Below, in pieces: positions 36,701-47,942 of a stretch of 55,863 nucleotides of DNA (position 1 is its first letter; each line of letters opens with the position of its first letter). The DNA comes from Chromera velia (taxonomy: Eukaryota > Sar > Chromeraceae). The DNA lies in assembly GCA_018398765.1 (NCBI GenBank), contig JAHBMJ010005419.1, positions 1 to 55,863 on the forward strand. Direction: 5' to 3'. The notes below the pieces were generated by a model. It worked only from the letters and a program-made list of their open reading frames with translations. It ran no database searches and had not been told where the DNA came from. The position numbers and the translations under genes were made by a program.

Positions 36701-39700
36701 CAACCAGACTGCCGAGGAGGCTATCCAATTCCGCCTCCAAAGTCCGAGCAGTGCGGTGCCACCCGACCGCCTGCTTCTTTGACTCCCTCAACACGAGCAC
36801 TGCCTCCCCAAGGGCCTTCTTCGCCCTCTCTTCCCCCTGTGTTGCAACCCCCCCCTCCCCAAACCTCTCCAACATAGAGGCTTCTGGCTTGCCGCACCGA
36901 ATCAAGGCGCCTCTGTAACCCAGTGACTGAGAGTGCTTTCCCCCACCCCCCGAGGCCTCCAGCAAATCCAGAAGAAACTCATCAAGCGCATGGTTCTTGT
37001 AAGACAGGACCACCACAAGCCCCACCCCGCGCCCACGCCAGCCGCTCCACTCCTGCACTGCTGCTCGGATGGTGTGCAGCGCTAGGACCAGACACACACC
37101 CACATAAGTTTTGCCAGTACCTGCACGCGCGCACAGACACACACACACAGGCAGGCAGGCGGGGGAGAGAGAGAGAGAGAGAGTTTACGCACAGAAGAAG
37201 GCAAAAAGGACACTTGGATGGAGAAGACGGAGAGACTTCGATCGCCTTACTCTCTTTCCTTTTTCGCAAAGCACAATACAAAAGTCTGTGCATAGGGGAG
37301 CCTTCGTTAACGACTAGAAAGAGAAACAAGGAACTCATCTACTGCAACGGACCACAGCCAACCCACCCACCCACCCAACCGACCTGGCGGCCCTTGAGTG
37401 CAGTGGAGCGATGAGAACAGACCAGCAGCAAACGCTTCCAGCTGTGTCCCGTAAAGCGATAGTACGGGTCTCAGCTCCGTAATTCGAGAGGCCAGCTCTT
37501 CCCTCTGCCCCTCCTCGAGGCTCTGCACGAGGTCAATCTCGCTTCTGTTCAACGCAGCCAGCACAACCGCCCGAATTTCTTCTCTCGGCACCTTTCGACC
37601 GGTCGTGACTTGCAATGGCATCTCGAAATTCACTCCGGAGGAATTCCCAATCAACCTCTCGATAAAGACCAGATGCTTCAAATGGTCTTGAAACGACCCA
37701 CGAGCAAAGGTCGAAGGACCTCGGGAGTGAAAACTCGCAGGTCCAAAACCGCCAGCCGGACCCCCCTCTCTAGGTGTGATGCGCCATCGGGAGGCAAACC
37801 GGGACAATCACCGGAAGTGAGGAGACGAATGCTCATCTCCCCCCGCTTTCGACGAGACGGCTCATCCTCCTGTCCCCCCAGGCGGACATCGACCACCGTC
37901 TCTGCCCACTCGACAGGGGACTCCCTGTTCAGTGGCTCTCCGCATGCGGACAGACGCACAACAGCCAGCATGCCACTCGGCTGGAGACGATAACTCGTCC
38001 TCCAATTCGGTTCAATCGTCGGAGGCTTTCGAGACCTCAACTCCTTCAACCGATACACCAACCCTTGGGCTTTCACCGTCTCTCCAACCACCACAGCATC
38101 ATACACGTCTGTGCTGGCGGCTACTCCTGGAGAGCCAACAAGTGCCCTCTGCTGCTTTGTCACGCAGTCCCGACAAAATGCATCGTGCCCCCTCTGTCTC
38201 CGTGCACACTCCCACGCTGCCTCTCTCCCACACACACCCCTTCCTGGGCCTCTCAGTCGGTAGGTACACGTTGCAGAGCTGCCCTCCTGCACAGGAGACA
38301 AGAGGGGCTCCCCGCACTGTTTCACTTCCCGCTGGGCCCCCGCACTCGCAGCTGCGTTGGCGGGCCCCTGCTGCGGGCATGCGCGGCACTTCGGCCACAC
38401 GGCCCCGGCCGCCCAGTAGAATGCAAGGAGGGTCCACAATCGAAGCAGCTTCTCGCCATAAGCAGCGGGAGACTCGAATGGTCCCTTTGGGATGGCGTGA
38501 ATGTCCAGCCACTCTCCATCCACCAGCCACCCCAGGGTCGGATGCACTTTCCATCCTTCCCAGGGTGTGTGTGTCACGACTGACTCAGATGGCATCACAC
38601 CGCTGGAAGCGGCATCTCCACGCGCTCCCCCCCTTTCCCTTTGAGACGACCGGAGTGCCTCCTGATATTTCGCAATCGCAGCTTGTCCTTGGGAAAGAAG
38701 AGAAGTCACTCTCTGAGCCTGAGACAACTCAGTCCTCAGAATCCCGGCGCATGCCTGCACGAAGTCAGCCTTCAGCTGGTCGGACGTTGAGAGAGACGCG
38801 GGCACGTCTCCTACCTCTGCAGCCTGAGAAGCGAGTCGAAGCTCTAAGAGGCGAACAGAGGTCTCAAGAACTTCCACCGAGACGTTTGTCGGCACAGGAG
38901 GATTCGGTTTCGCAAAGTCTTTGCACAAACGAGCAAGCACGGAAAGAACATCCTGAGGATCCACTCGAGTGCTTGGGGAGTCTGGCAGAGACGCATAGAG
39001 AACGGGAAGGACGTGAGCAGGGCCGGGGGAAGACAGAGCAGCTGCCTTCCACACGTCCCTCCAGACTTCCACGTCCGTCTCTCCCACTGCGAACTTCCTT
39101 TTCGTCTTGAAGGTGGAATCCAGGTAGCGCCAGTACTCCTGTACGTGGGAAGATGGTGTAGCGTGAGAATGAAACGACCCATTCACCCCGCAACCATTTC
39201 TCTCCATTGGATGGGGTCGATCCTGCTGATACTGCTGCTGTCGGTGGTAATGGTTTGGACGTCTTCCGGAATTCGGCTCAGGAGGACGGGGAGGGGGGGG
39301 AATCCATCCCTCACCTCCACCACCGCAGCCTCGCCCCCTCCCTCCTCTATCCCTACCCTCTCTCCCTCTGCCCCCCCTCCCTGTTTGCTCTGCGCCCCCT
39401 CTTCCCTGGGAACAAATACGGGTCTGACTGCAGCGGGCCCAAAAGGGGGAGCAGGGACAGCCTTTTCACTGCCCTGCTCCTCTCTGCCTCCCCTGCCACC
39501 TCGACCCCTTCCCTTTCCCCTCCCCCCTCTTCCGTCTCTTTCATCTCTTCCTCTGCCTGCTGCTGCCGAGCCCCCACCTTCAAAATCCTGACGAGGCACT
39601 CCACTGGAATTCCCATCGGAGCGGGGCTTGAACTGCTGCTGATACTGCGGTTGCTGCGGGGAGGGACGGTTTCGAGTCTCCTCAGGGCCCTTCTTCTGCC

Positions 39701-39704
39701 ACAT
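26322..39704 (-). CDS. ZNFX1-like superfamily 1 RNA helicase with NFX1 zinc fingers, Cys/His array and RBR-like C-terminus
   Basis: Start ATG at 39704; the N-terminus is Gly/Arg-rich (RGG type). Helicase motifs in order: G-P-P-G-T-G-K-T, split by an intron (exon ends 37384, next starts 37120); Y-K-N-H-A-L-D-E-F; motif II V-V-V-E-E-A, joined from 32895 to 32601; G-D-H-R-Q-L-P-A; V-D-R-Y-Q-G-D-E-N-D (exon ends 31827); then N-R-F-I-V-A-C-S-R-A-R-I from 31380. This order and wording match ZNFX1-type UPF1 helicases, which act in RNA surveillance, small-RNA inheritance or dsRNA sensing. From about 31000 to 28650 lie many C-G-H-x6-C NFX1-type zinc fingers. The last exon (27319-26322) has a RING-like C-x2-C cluster and an IBR/RING2-like cluster. 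A large insertion in helicase domain 1A holds a C-x2-H-x-C array (35890-34939) and an acidic stretch (33500-33150). Three changes of frame (near 37700, 29966 and 28010) need very short introns or indicate sequence errors. Confidence 0.8.
33672..33900. repeat. (CA)n and GAAA-type microsatellites in helicase intron
   Basis: CA tract at about 33687-33720, then GA/GAAA units to 33900. Pyrimidine-rich on the sense strand, between the exons ending near 33953 and starting near 33575. Confidence 0.75.
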
Positions 39705-40421
39705 TGCTGTAAGTGGACTTTCTGGTTTGATCGAGACACGAATGGAAGACTGGCCGTCTCCTAAAACACTCAGAAGTCAACCGAGACACTGCTTCCTCCG
39801 ACTCACAGAAAAATCTTCCAAGGCTCGAGATCACTGACTATGGAGCCGCAAAACCACGAGTTCCTTGCCAGAAACGGTTTTGATTACAATGACCATTTTC
39901 ATTGCACTGCGTGTGGGACAGATTTCAACAGATTTTCGGGGCCCGAAATAGCGGCGCGCGAGCCGAGTTAAGGCAAAAATTAAAACATGCCACCGGCCCA
40001 TTCAAGCAATTGCACATGTCCGTGCGAGTGGCCCTTCCTGTGAGTGCGGGGCCATGCATTGCGGGCCTGCAAGTCCGACCAAGTTGATCGGGCCGTCAAG
40101 CGTCAAATTCAACAGAAGCACAGGACGTTTTTCTGAAGGTTTTTGAGAGCGTCGATGAGTGTCCATACACTTGCTTTACAGCAGTGCTTCAGTTGTGTTC
40201 AGCAGTTGAGAGATCGCATCTTTCCTTTCCTTGCTCATATATATCGCCTTCAAGTTCGATCGTCTTGCTGAAGCGGCAGCTCTTCTTTTCAACCAGCCCG
40301 GCAGTGTTGAGCATGCCTCCCGCTCTACCTGTGTAAGGGAGTGAAGGAAGGCGGCTCAATCTGACCGGAGCCTAGCTGGTTTCAGACAATTTCTAGTTCG
40401 AAGGAGGATCCATAGATCTGC
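39705..40421. promoter_or_regulatory. Divergent intergenic region, helicase (-) / COX10 (+), with GC-rich patch
   Basis: Both promoters should lie here. A GC-rich patch with CpG-dense words (GGGGCCCG, GCGGCGCGCGAGCC) lies at 39937-39970 and continues more weakly to 40080. No TATA-box is evident in front of either start. Confidence 0.45.
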
Positions 40422-43400
40422 ATGGAGTCCTTCGTACCACGGCTGAGAGCTCTGCCCGGCAGGCTTTCCGCCTGTATTGCTCCAAAGAGAGATCTCCAAA
40501 CATCTGTCTCCAGACAGCCCGCACTGGCAGCCGCCAACCCGTTGGCACAAACATGCCGACTTCACTGGGTAAGTGAAGCTTCAACCTTCTGTTCGTTTTC
40601 CGATCGCTGTGGTCTGTCGCGTGCGGCCTCGCTTGGTGTAGATCACTCTTCCTTCTGCCCCCTCCGATTCAATTGCAGCAACTGTCGAAAGGGAAGCTGA
40701 CTGTCTGGGTCGCTCTGAGCTCTCTTCCTTCCTACTTCATGTGTGGCGCCTCCTCTCTTGACCCTGCTGTTGGGGGCCTGGTGTTGGGCACGGCGATGGC
40801 CTCCGCAAGTGCCAACGCGTTGAACCAAGTGTTCGAACGGCACAGAGACAAAGTGATGGCAAGAACGAAGGGCAGGCCCATTCCTTCAGGAAGGATGCAA
40901 CCGTCAGTCTGCTTGAGGTGCAGTGCGGCAGCGATTGTATTGTATGACCGATGGATCAATGGATGAATGTGACCGTTAGTCAGCAGAGACGCCCACTCAA
41001 GTGCATACAGATTGATGAACGGACCGTGTTTTGGGCGGCTGCATCGTCACAAGTGATAGTGCCTGTGCTTCCACCATTATATTTCTGTGTGTGCTTTCTG
41101 TGTGCGCACGTCTTAGGAGCCTGAACGCGAGTACTCTCCTTGTGCCTCTTCAATGATTGACTGCAGAGAGTCTGCATTGAAGTTTGCAACGGTAAGCGGC
41201 TGTGCGGGGGTTGGCCTTTTGTCTACCCTCACAGAGCCTGTCACGGCGCTTTTGGCGGCCGGTAACATTGGAGCCTACGCAGGGGTGTACACACCTTTGA
41301 AGGTGGTCTCGAAATACAATACGCATGTGGGTGCGGTGGTGGGGTCTGTGCCCATCCTGATGGGGTGGACTGCAGCTGGGGTGAGTATGGTCTTCCTTCT
41401 GCTCTGGTGTCCCTTCCTCTCCGCTGCTAGTTTTTGTTTGTTGGGTTTTTTTTCTCAAATTCATTCCCATCCCAACTCTCCGGACTGATCTTTCTTTTTC
41501 CTCCTGCGCGTGGGGGTTGAACTTCGCTTGCCGGCCTCGTCACCGGTGGACTTCGGCTGCTGCCTTTTTCGGTGGTGACGCGAGGGTAGACATGCAAGAC
41601 CCGATCCTTGATGTCTCTCCGGTGGCTTGCTTTTCTGCCTGACTGCCTTCAGGGATCCCTTTTAACACCGGCCCCCTGGGTCCTTTTTGCCATCCAGACA
41701 ATGTGGCAGTTCCCTCATTTTTATGCACTTGCGTGGCTCCACAGAGAGGATTACACGCGGGGAGGGTCGGTAGCGTTGCTTTCCGTCTCCGTTTTGTATT
41801 CTTCTGTCCCTCAATTGAAGCGTACCGCTTGTCTGTGATTCATCAGGTGGTATCAGCATGCATCCCCGCTCTCGGGAAAGCGAGCGAGAAGTCTTTCGAA
41901 AAGAGACAGTGTGTCGAAGTTAACCTCTGAGTGAGGTTCTTTCTTTCCGTGTCTGCAAAGCATACCGCCGGCATTCGTCCACCTCGCCCTTGCTCTCGCT
42001 CTTCTGCGTACATGCACCTCTGATGATTTTTTCTTTTATTTTTTTCCGCCCTGCTTGGATTTGCGTTTCTCTGTGTCCCCACTTGTACTGGCACAACCAA
42101 TGCCTCCCTCTGGAATCAGTGGATCTACGGGCTTGATTGCTTGGTCGATTGATTCGTCTGAGTACTCAAACTTCCATGCGGGCCTATTGCTTCCCGGCTG
42201 ATGCATGCAGCTTTAAGATGTTTCCCCTCTGTGACGAGACCGGAAAGCGCACAGCGGCGATGATCCGACCCTGGCTGTTTGGGTTATCAGCATTGCCGCT
42301 GGTCAGCCTCTGCCTCTCTGTCTCTCTGTCTCTATCTATCTTCCTCTCTTTCTTTCTCTCTCTCTGTGGTTGTTGGAAGAGTTGGAGGGAAAGAAGAGAA
42401 GACAGGAGAGAGAAAAGGAGAAGAGCGATAAGTCAGGTCGGATCGCGACGGGTGCGAAGAGAAGAGACGGAAAGAAAAAGGCTTTATGCACAACACAGGG
42501 AAGAGATGAACAACGCCGCCCTCTATGAGCCAAGACGATTCTGATATTCTTTCCTTCCAAGGCCCTCTGACGGCGCACTGTCTGTGTCGAAAACCACTCG
42601 GCAATGTCGTTTCATGATTTTCTCTTTTGACTGCTTGCTGTTCAGCTGATCGCCTTCCTGCATGCCTTCTTTGCTGTCTAATTTGTGTCTTGTTGGCTCA
42701 TGCATTGCCTTTCTGTTTTCGTTTCGGTACACGAGAGGCTCCATGAGCAATTTCCCTTCTCTCCTCCTTCCCTTCCACCCACCCAGCCACAAAGTTGGAC
42801 TGAATAATCGAACCGACCGACCGAACATGCAGGTGACATCGGCAGCAGGTGCCACCTCGTTCATGTTTGTGCTGAGCGCGGCGGTGCCGAATTGGATTTT
42901 CTACAAGCAGTTCCAGAAATTTGAGGCCAAACCTTCCAGACAGACGGCTCGGACCTTCTTCCTTCACTCTCTCTGGTCCGTCTCCCTGTGCCTTTCTTCG
43001 CTTCCTTCCGTCGTCCCTTCCTGCTTCTTTCGATGTGTCTCCTTTTTTCTGTCTGTCCCTGCAATCTTTTTCCTGTGTGGTTTTCTTTCTGACGGGTGGG
43101 CTGACAGGAAGGGAGATCGAAGTTGCTCAACACGCTCCCCCCACCCGATGGTTCTTCTTTGCTCTGCACCTGTCTTCGCTCTCCTGATTCCAGCTCGTGA
43201 GTGATTCTGATTTCTTGCTTCCGACTTCTTGCTTGACAGTCCCTCCGCTCCCCTCTCCTCTCTTGCCGCCCCGGCCACCGAAAACTGAAGCCCTTCTCTC
43301 GTACTTGACCCACCCAGCCCTTCCTTCTTCTTTTGGTCTTTCCCCTTTCAGAAAGATAACCCACGTAACCCTTTCTATTCCTATCTGACCACTTTCTTTC

Positions 43401-43989
43401 TTTCAGGCACCTCTTCGCTCTTTTGGGTTTAGGGGCCCTGCACACCTTCGTTCCTGCTGTTGGCGTCGGGTCAGCCTCCTCCTCCTCCTCAGGCTGTCCC
43501 GCCGCCACCACTGCCTCTGGGGCATCTGGGGGGGGCCCTCTTTTGAATGAGGGGGGAGAAGGTCAGCCTGGTCCGGGTCGGCAGGAGCCTTGTGGAGCTG
43601 CCGGGGGTCCTCTGTCTTGGTCGTCCCTGGCGTCGTCAATATTCCCCGCAAGCCGCCGCCGCAAGTCAGGGGAAGACCCAGGGGCATCAACAACGGCGAC
43701 CACCCTCCCGCCTTCCTTCGCTCCCCTTCGGGACGCCTTTGAGACTGTGTGTCTGCATAAATGGGCCGTGAAGGACAAACTTGCGGGGCTACCATCCGTG
43801 TATTGCCCGATGGAGTGGACTGCGTGGTTCGGGTTAAGAATGCCGGACCCTGTCGGTTCCGTGTCACCGCCACCAGGCGGTGATGCCTCTCCTTCGAATG
43901 TCTCTGATTCCATCTGCGCAGTGGATGGCGTGGAGGGGGGTCCAGGAGCGCTTGAGCCTGATAAAGCGTTTTGTGAACGAGATCGGTAG
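40422..43989 (+). CDS. COX10: Protoheme IX farnesyltransferase (haem O synthase), mitochondrial
   Basis: Seven exons (40422-40568, 40679-40902, 41167-41380, 41653-41765, 42211-42301, 42833-42975, 43407-43989) total 1515 nt and close in frame to 504 residues. The enzyme transfers a farnesyl group to haem B to make haem O, the precursor of haem A for cytochrome oxidase, in the inner mitochondrial membrane. The UbiA-family signatures are clear: N-Q-V-F-E then D-K-V-M-A-R-T-K-G-R-P-I-P-S-G (first metal-diphosphate site), Y-T-P-L-K with N-T-H-V-G-A-V-V-G and M-G-W-T-A-A, and W-Q-F-P-H-F-Y-A-L-A-W..R-E-D-Y-T-R-G-G. Several hydrophobic segments fit a polytopic membrane protein. The first 45 residues are Arg-rich and almost free of acidic residues, as expected for a mitochondrial presequence. 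The last exon adds an unusual C-terminal extension of roughly 150 residues. Confidence 0.93.
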
Positions 43990-45206
43990 GAAGAGCGTGC
44001 GAATATTCGAAGTTGCATGATGGTCCCTGACGGGACGCGAACGGCACAGAAGATAGACAGCTTGTCAACGCAGTCTGACTGCGTGGTTGCCGGGCCAGTG
44101 ATCTACAGGCAGATCGAAAAGATAGAAAGAAAAGAACCTCAAAGAAAGAGAGAGTCAAAATTGACTCGAGCAACAGGGGGGAAAGCTTTTCATTTCGTCG
44201 AAGGAATCGATTTGTTCAATGTTCATTCATATGAATCATATCAGCCCTAGTATCAGCCTGACATACCTAGAATCGGTCCTAGATTCACATGCATGGAGCG
44301 TGCATGTTCAATAGGGCTTGGAAAAGGTGCACCTCAGAAAAGGTGCAAACCAAGAAGCTGTACCAGATGCACCTGTTTTGCACCAGATGCACCTGATGCA
44401 TCTGTTTTGTACCTGATTGAATGGAATTGGGTGAAAACTGTCAGCGTCATGGCCATTTAACGCGCCGTGGCCCCACCCCCACGGCTCCCCACGGCCCATG
44501 CATGCAAGCGTGTTGCCGGGCCGCGGTGCACACGGAACAAGGCCTATTAGCCGATTTTAAAATAAAAATTGGCTAAATACAGGGCCGGTCATTGAATGTG
44601 CAAGTATGCATGCGCGCTCTCAGATTCTAAAGCTGCTTTCTGCATCAAATCAAATCTATATATGTTGACTTCTTCTCTTTGCAGCATGAGAACTGTTTTA
44701 TTGGCTACTCTATATAACATAAACGACTGTGCATGCATAGCAACGAGAAGCATAAAAAAGCAAAAGGATCAGAACAACAGGTTTAAGTCAAGAAGCTGAG
44801 TCAGTAGACTGAGTTTGTTTGCATGTACAATGCCAAACGGTTTGCTGAGAGGAAAACAGCTTCGCCCACTTTTAGTAGCAATCTAAAGATGAATGCCAAT
44901 ACACTAGGCCAATGCAGTGCTGTACGGAGATTCTTTTTAACATGAAGAAGAGAAGCAGAAACGGCACACATATGTATGGGAACATGCATACACGAAGGTA
45001 CGTTGACTCTCTCCCTCTCAGGTGCAGGTAAGGACTTTTGAAACCTGGTGTCGTATGCTCTTTTCGATTGGTGGGCTCGATCTATCTTAGTCAGTGAGAG
45101 TGGAATTGGCTTGATCATTCAGTTTGGTGCTTTGCATTAGAGAGTGGAACCATTCCGACGGTCGATTCACCACTTCCGTCTGCTGATGGCTTGATATCAA
45201 GTTTGC
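43990..45206. other. Spacer with GCACC-type short repeats and a GC-rich patch
   Basis: Positions 44318-44412 hold repeated variants of AGATGCACCTGTTTTGCACC. A related copy is at 46478-46562. A GC-rich patch (44458-44530) with TGCATGCA at 44499-44506 is followed by a hairpin (agccgatttt...aaaattggct, 44550-44575). No gene seen. Confidence 0.5.
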
Positions 45207-45783
45207 ATGCTTATATACAGATTTGTATCTGTACTATCTGACTTTCTGTCATGCCACGGCTTGTTGTTGCGTTTGGTACTTCCAGAGGGTTTGAAGTCCG
45301 TCTGTGGAGTGAAGTGCAGCTTTCTTAAAGGCGTTTACACCTTTGTTCGCGTGCTGTTAGTTATATCGGTCCTGCGTACCGGTCACTGCGGTGAATCATT
45401 TTTTACTGCTTGGGCTGGAGAGGGCCTGCAGAGCTACAAGCTTCCCGAGTGGAACGATTTGATTCGTTTCCACATGGGTGGCGATTATCCCTGGGTCGGG
45501 ATGATGGGACGCGCTCTGGTGGACAGCTTCTTTTCCTAGCTATCAGGGTGGGCAGTACATTAGGTTGGTGTGGAGGGAGTTGGAGAGTCTGGAGATTGAC
45601 AAAGAAACAGGACAGCCCTCTGTTAACAAAAAAGAAACCAGCAAAGCGAAAGCCGGCGAAAGCCACCGCAAAATTAAAAGACAAAGCCAAAGTCTCCCTT
45701 CCATCTGCCCGCATCAGACCCGAGGAATTTCTGGGAAGAAAGATGACATACTGAAGTTGGTTTTCAAGTGGGACTTCGAGTGA
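45207..45783 (+). CDS. Unrecognised small gene, probable last two exons 45432-45490 and about 45538-45783
   Basis: An exon-like segment after CCTGCAG at 45425-45431 reads S-Y-K-L-P-E-W-N-D-L-I-R-F-H-M-G-G-D-Y-P and then meets a GTCGGG donor at about 45493. A second segment after a CTAG or ATCAG acceptor (45537 or 45547) reads either Y-I-R-L-V-W-R-E-L-E-S-L-E-I-D or a Lys-rich frame (K-K-P-A-K-R-K), both open to within about 30 bp of 45783. I cannot decide between them and do not recognise the product. The upstream start is unknown; an open frame from 45207 is possible. It lies tandem to and about 1.2 kb after COX10 with nothing to link the two. Confidence 0.35.
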
Positions 45784-46754
45784 GAGAAAGTCCGTAAGAG
45801 GTTTGCTCTCCCCTCTTCTTTTTCTCCTTTTTCTTCCTTTTCTTCCTGTTCTTCGTCCTGTGTTGTCGGTTCGGGGTGGGGTGGGGGGGTGAATGAAGAG
45901 GATAGCCAGGTTATGATGGGGTTGGGCTCTGACCCTTTGAGATCAGACCCTCGCTTGCATGTACATGCCCTTGCTCAGAGAAGAAATGCAAATCAAGATC
46001 AAAAATTTCTTTTGTTTCATTCTTTCTTCTTTTTCTTTCTCATGAAACTACACCATTTGTCGTTGCTTTCTTCATAAGTTTGCTCCAAAGGGGTATGCAT
46101 GCAGTTTGAAGGTTTTATGGACCATAGGGACAGAACTCGACTACGGTGCAGCATGCAAACGGTGCCAAACATATTCAAATATTGTAAATCCATGCAGGAA
46201 AAACTGTGTTACATTGGGCAGGTCAAAAACGTTACTTAAACTGGCCCATAAAGAGATGAAGTCATGAGACAATTGGAGACATGTTCTTTAATTGGAGTAA
46301 AAAACTTTTTTTTACCTGTCATCGCCTTTTTACTCAGATTTTAGGCTGTTTTACATAATAAAAGTTTGTGTAGCTAATCTATATTATAAAAAGCTCTTAG
46401 GCCTTGAATGAGGTACCTTTTGGCCGCTAGAAACACTAGAAATCAGCCCTAGAAACCTAGTTTTTATAAGGTAAACGGTGCATCTTATTTTACACCTGTT
46501 TTGCACCTGATTTAAGGTATAAACTTATTTTTGCACCAGTACCAGCACCTTATACACCTTTTCTCAGCCTTAATGTTCAATTCAACTTTGAATTCTACTA
46601 GTGATGCATGAAGTTGGAAGCCGCGAGTCAGTCCCCATCATTTAAGTCGACTTGCAATCGTAAATTGATTTGTAAAATAACTGATTCGTTCTTTAGTTGA
46701 TCTTTACTAAGGGGCCTAGTAAAAGGCTTTATTATGCATTAAATCCTAATGTCC
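45784..46754. other. AT-rich spacer downstream of the small gene
   Basis: CT-rich just after the stop, then AT-rich from 46080. TGCATGCA occurs at 46096-46103 and a GCACC-type repeat at 46478-46562. No gene seen. Confidence 0.5.
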
Positions 46755-47115
46755 CTAGGCGTGGTTTATACATACATACATTCTTACATACATTCTAGAC
46801 TTAGAGAATATAATGTATACACAATGTATATAAAGAACATATTTAAAAAAATAGTATTCAACTCCGAGTCTAGGTTTATCACTAGTTTCTAGCCTATATA
46901 CTAGACTAGTTTAGTAACAGTCTGACCAACTAGTAAACTGACTATATAAACCTGACTAAAAACTTAACTGACATTGTCTAAGGCATTGTTAGGCATTGTC
47001 AGGAATTGGATTTTAAAAATGGCGTTTACAACATTAGTTTACATACATTACATACATACATACATTCTTGATGAACAGAATTTAATGTATGTATTTATAT
47101 ATAAACCACGCCTAG
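46755..47115. mobile_element. MITE-like non-autonomous DNA transposon, 361 bp
   Basis: Perfect 16-bp terminal inverted repeats: CTAGGCGTGGTTTATA at 46755-46770 and its reverse complement at 47100-47115. They are flanked by an 8-bp near-duplication, TAATGTCC (46747-46754) and TAATATCC (47116-47123). The interior is AT-rich with TACA/CATA repeats and no open frame. Size, repeat structure and 8-bp target-site length suit a hAT-derived MITE; the superfamily is inferred from the target-site length alone. Confidence 0.75.
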
Positions 47116-47942
47116 TAATATCCTATAATTAAACTAGTAATTAAATCTTATATACAATTGATTTCTATATATACCTATAGATATATACATGTATGCAAAT
47201 TTAATTTTTTTAAAATACAATATTTTATTGTTATTATACATTTTAATTTTATTTTAGATTTGACCAGAGATCTAGCCAAAGATTTGATTAAATTGATTTT
47301 AGAATTAAATTAAAAGAGTTTAGGAAGGAATCGGAAGGACTGATCATAGTTTAAATCATAGCAATGCCTGCATGCAGTAGAGCTAGCTTGAATATATACT
47401 CGCATCTGAATGTCACTATAGCTAAATACATCGTGGCCAGGGAAACCAGACGGGCCACGGGGTGTGGTCTGAGCCTCAAGAGTGAGGCACACCCCTGTGC
47501 CGTTTGTGGGGGCAACCTGCGCCGACCTCTATAAGACAAAACAGCGACAGTGCTCTAGGGTACCACTAAATCACTTATCACTTCACTTACTTAAACTAGA
47601 CCATAAATTTGACCGCAAGATCGGAACTAAGAATCTAGGATCGGAAGTATAAGATCGGGAACAAACTTTTATTTCAATATATTATATATTCAAACCATAA
47701 GCTAGACTATAAATGTAAAGCTCGATGTGAAGCCTAGTGTCAAGCTTCGATTGTCAAATTTCAAAGCTGCATGCGCAAACTTGACTAACTAAAAACATGC
47801 GCATTTGTCTGTGTTTAGTTGAAATTGGTTCCGACTGCAGGGTCTTTCAATAGCCATGTCAAACTGGTTGAGCCTTTCCCTAGGCCTTTCCCCTCCGTCG
47901 TATCAATCCATATTGGACTGAATGCATGGATGCCATGCAGGT
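47116..47942. other. AT-rich spacer with a GC-rich structured island (47432-47495)
   Basis: Sequence is AT-rich except for about 100 bp around 47430-47530. No open frame stands out. It lies between the convergent 3' ends of the small gene and the kinase. Confidence 0.5.
47432..47495 (+). ncRNA. Candidate structured RNA: two adjacent hairpins
   Basis: Hairpin 1 pairs CGTGGCC (47432-47438) with GGCCACG (47453-47459). Hairpin 2 pairs GGGTGT (47460-47465) with ACACCC (47489-47494) and, after a one-sided 7-base bulge, GCCTC (47473-47477) with GAGGC (47484-47488). They abut with no linker in an otherwise AT-rich spacer. No known RNA family is recognised and the strand is arbitrary. Confidence 0.25.

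Noticed and set aside
37932-39110. Plus-strand 392-codon frame
   Set aside because: It lies opposite the helicase N-terminal exon, has low-complexity composition and no recognisable domain.
45432-45783. Ribosomal protein eS19
   Set aside because: The K-L-P-E-W word and a later L-E-x-L-E-I resemble eS19, but the intervening P-Y-D-P-D-W-Y and G-G-R-x-I signatures are absent.
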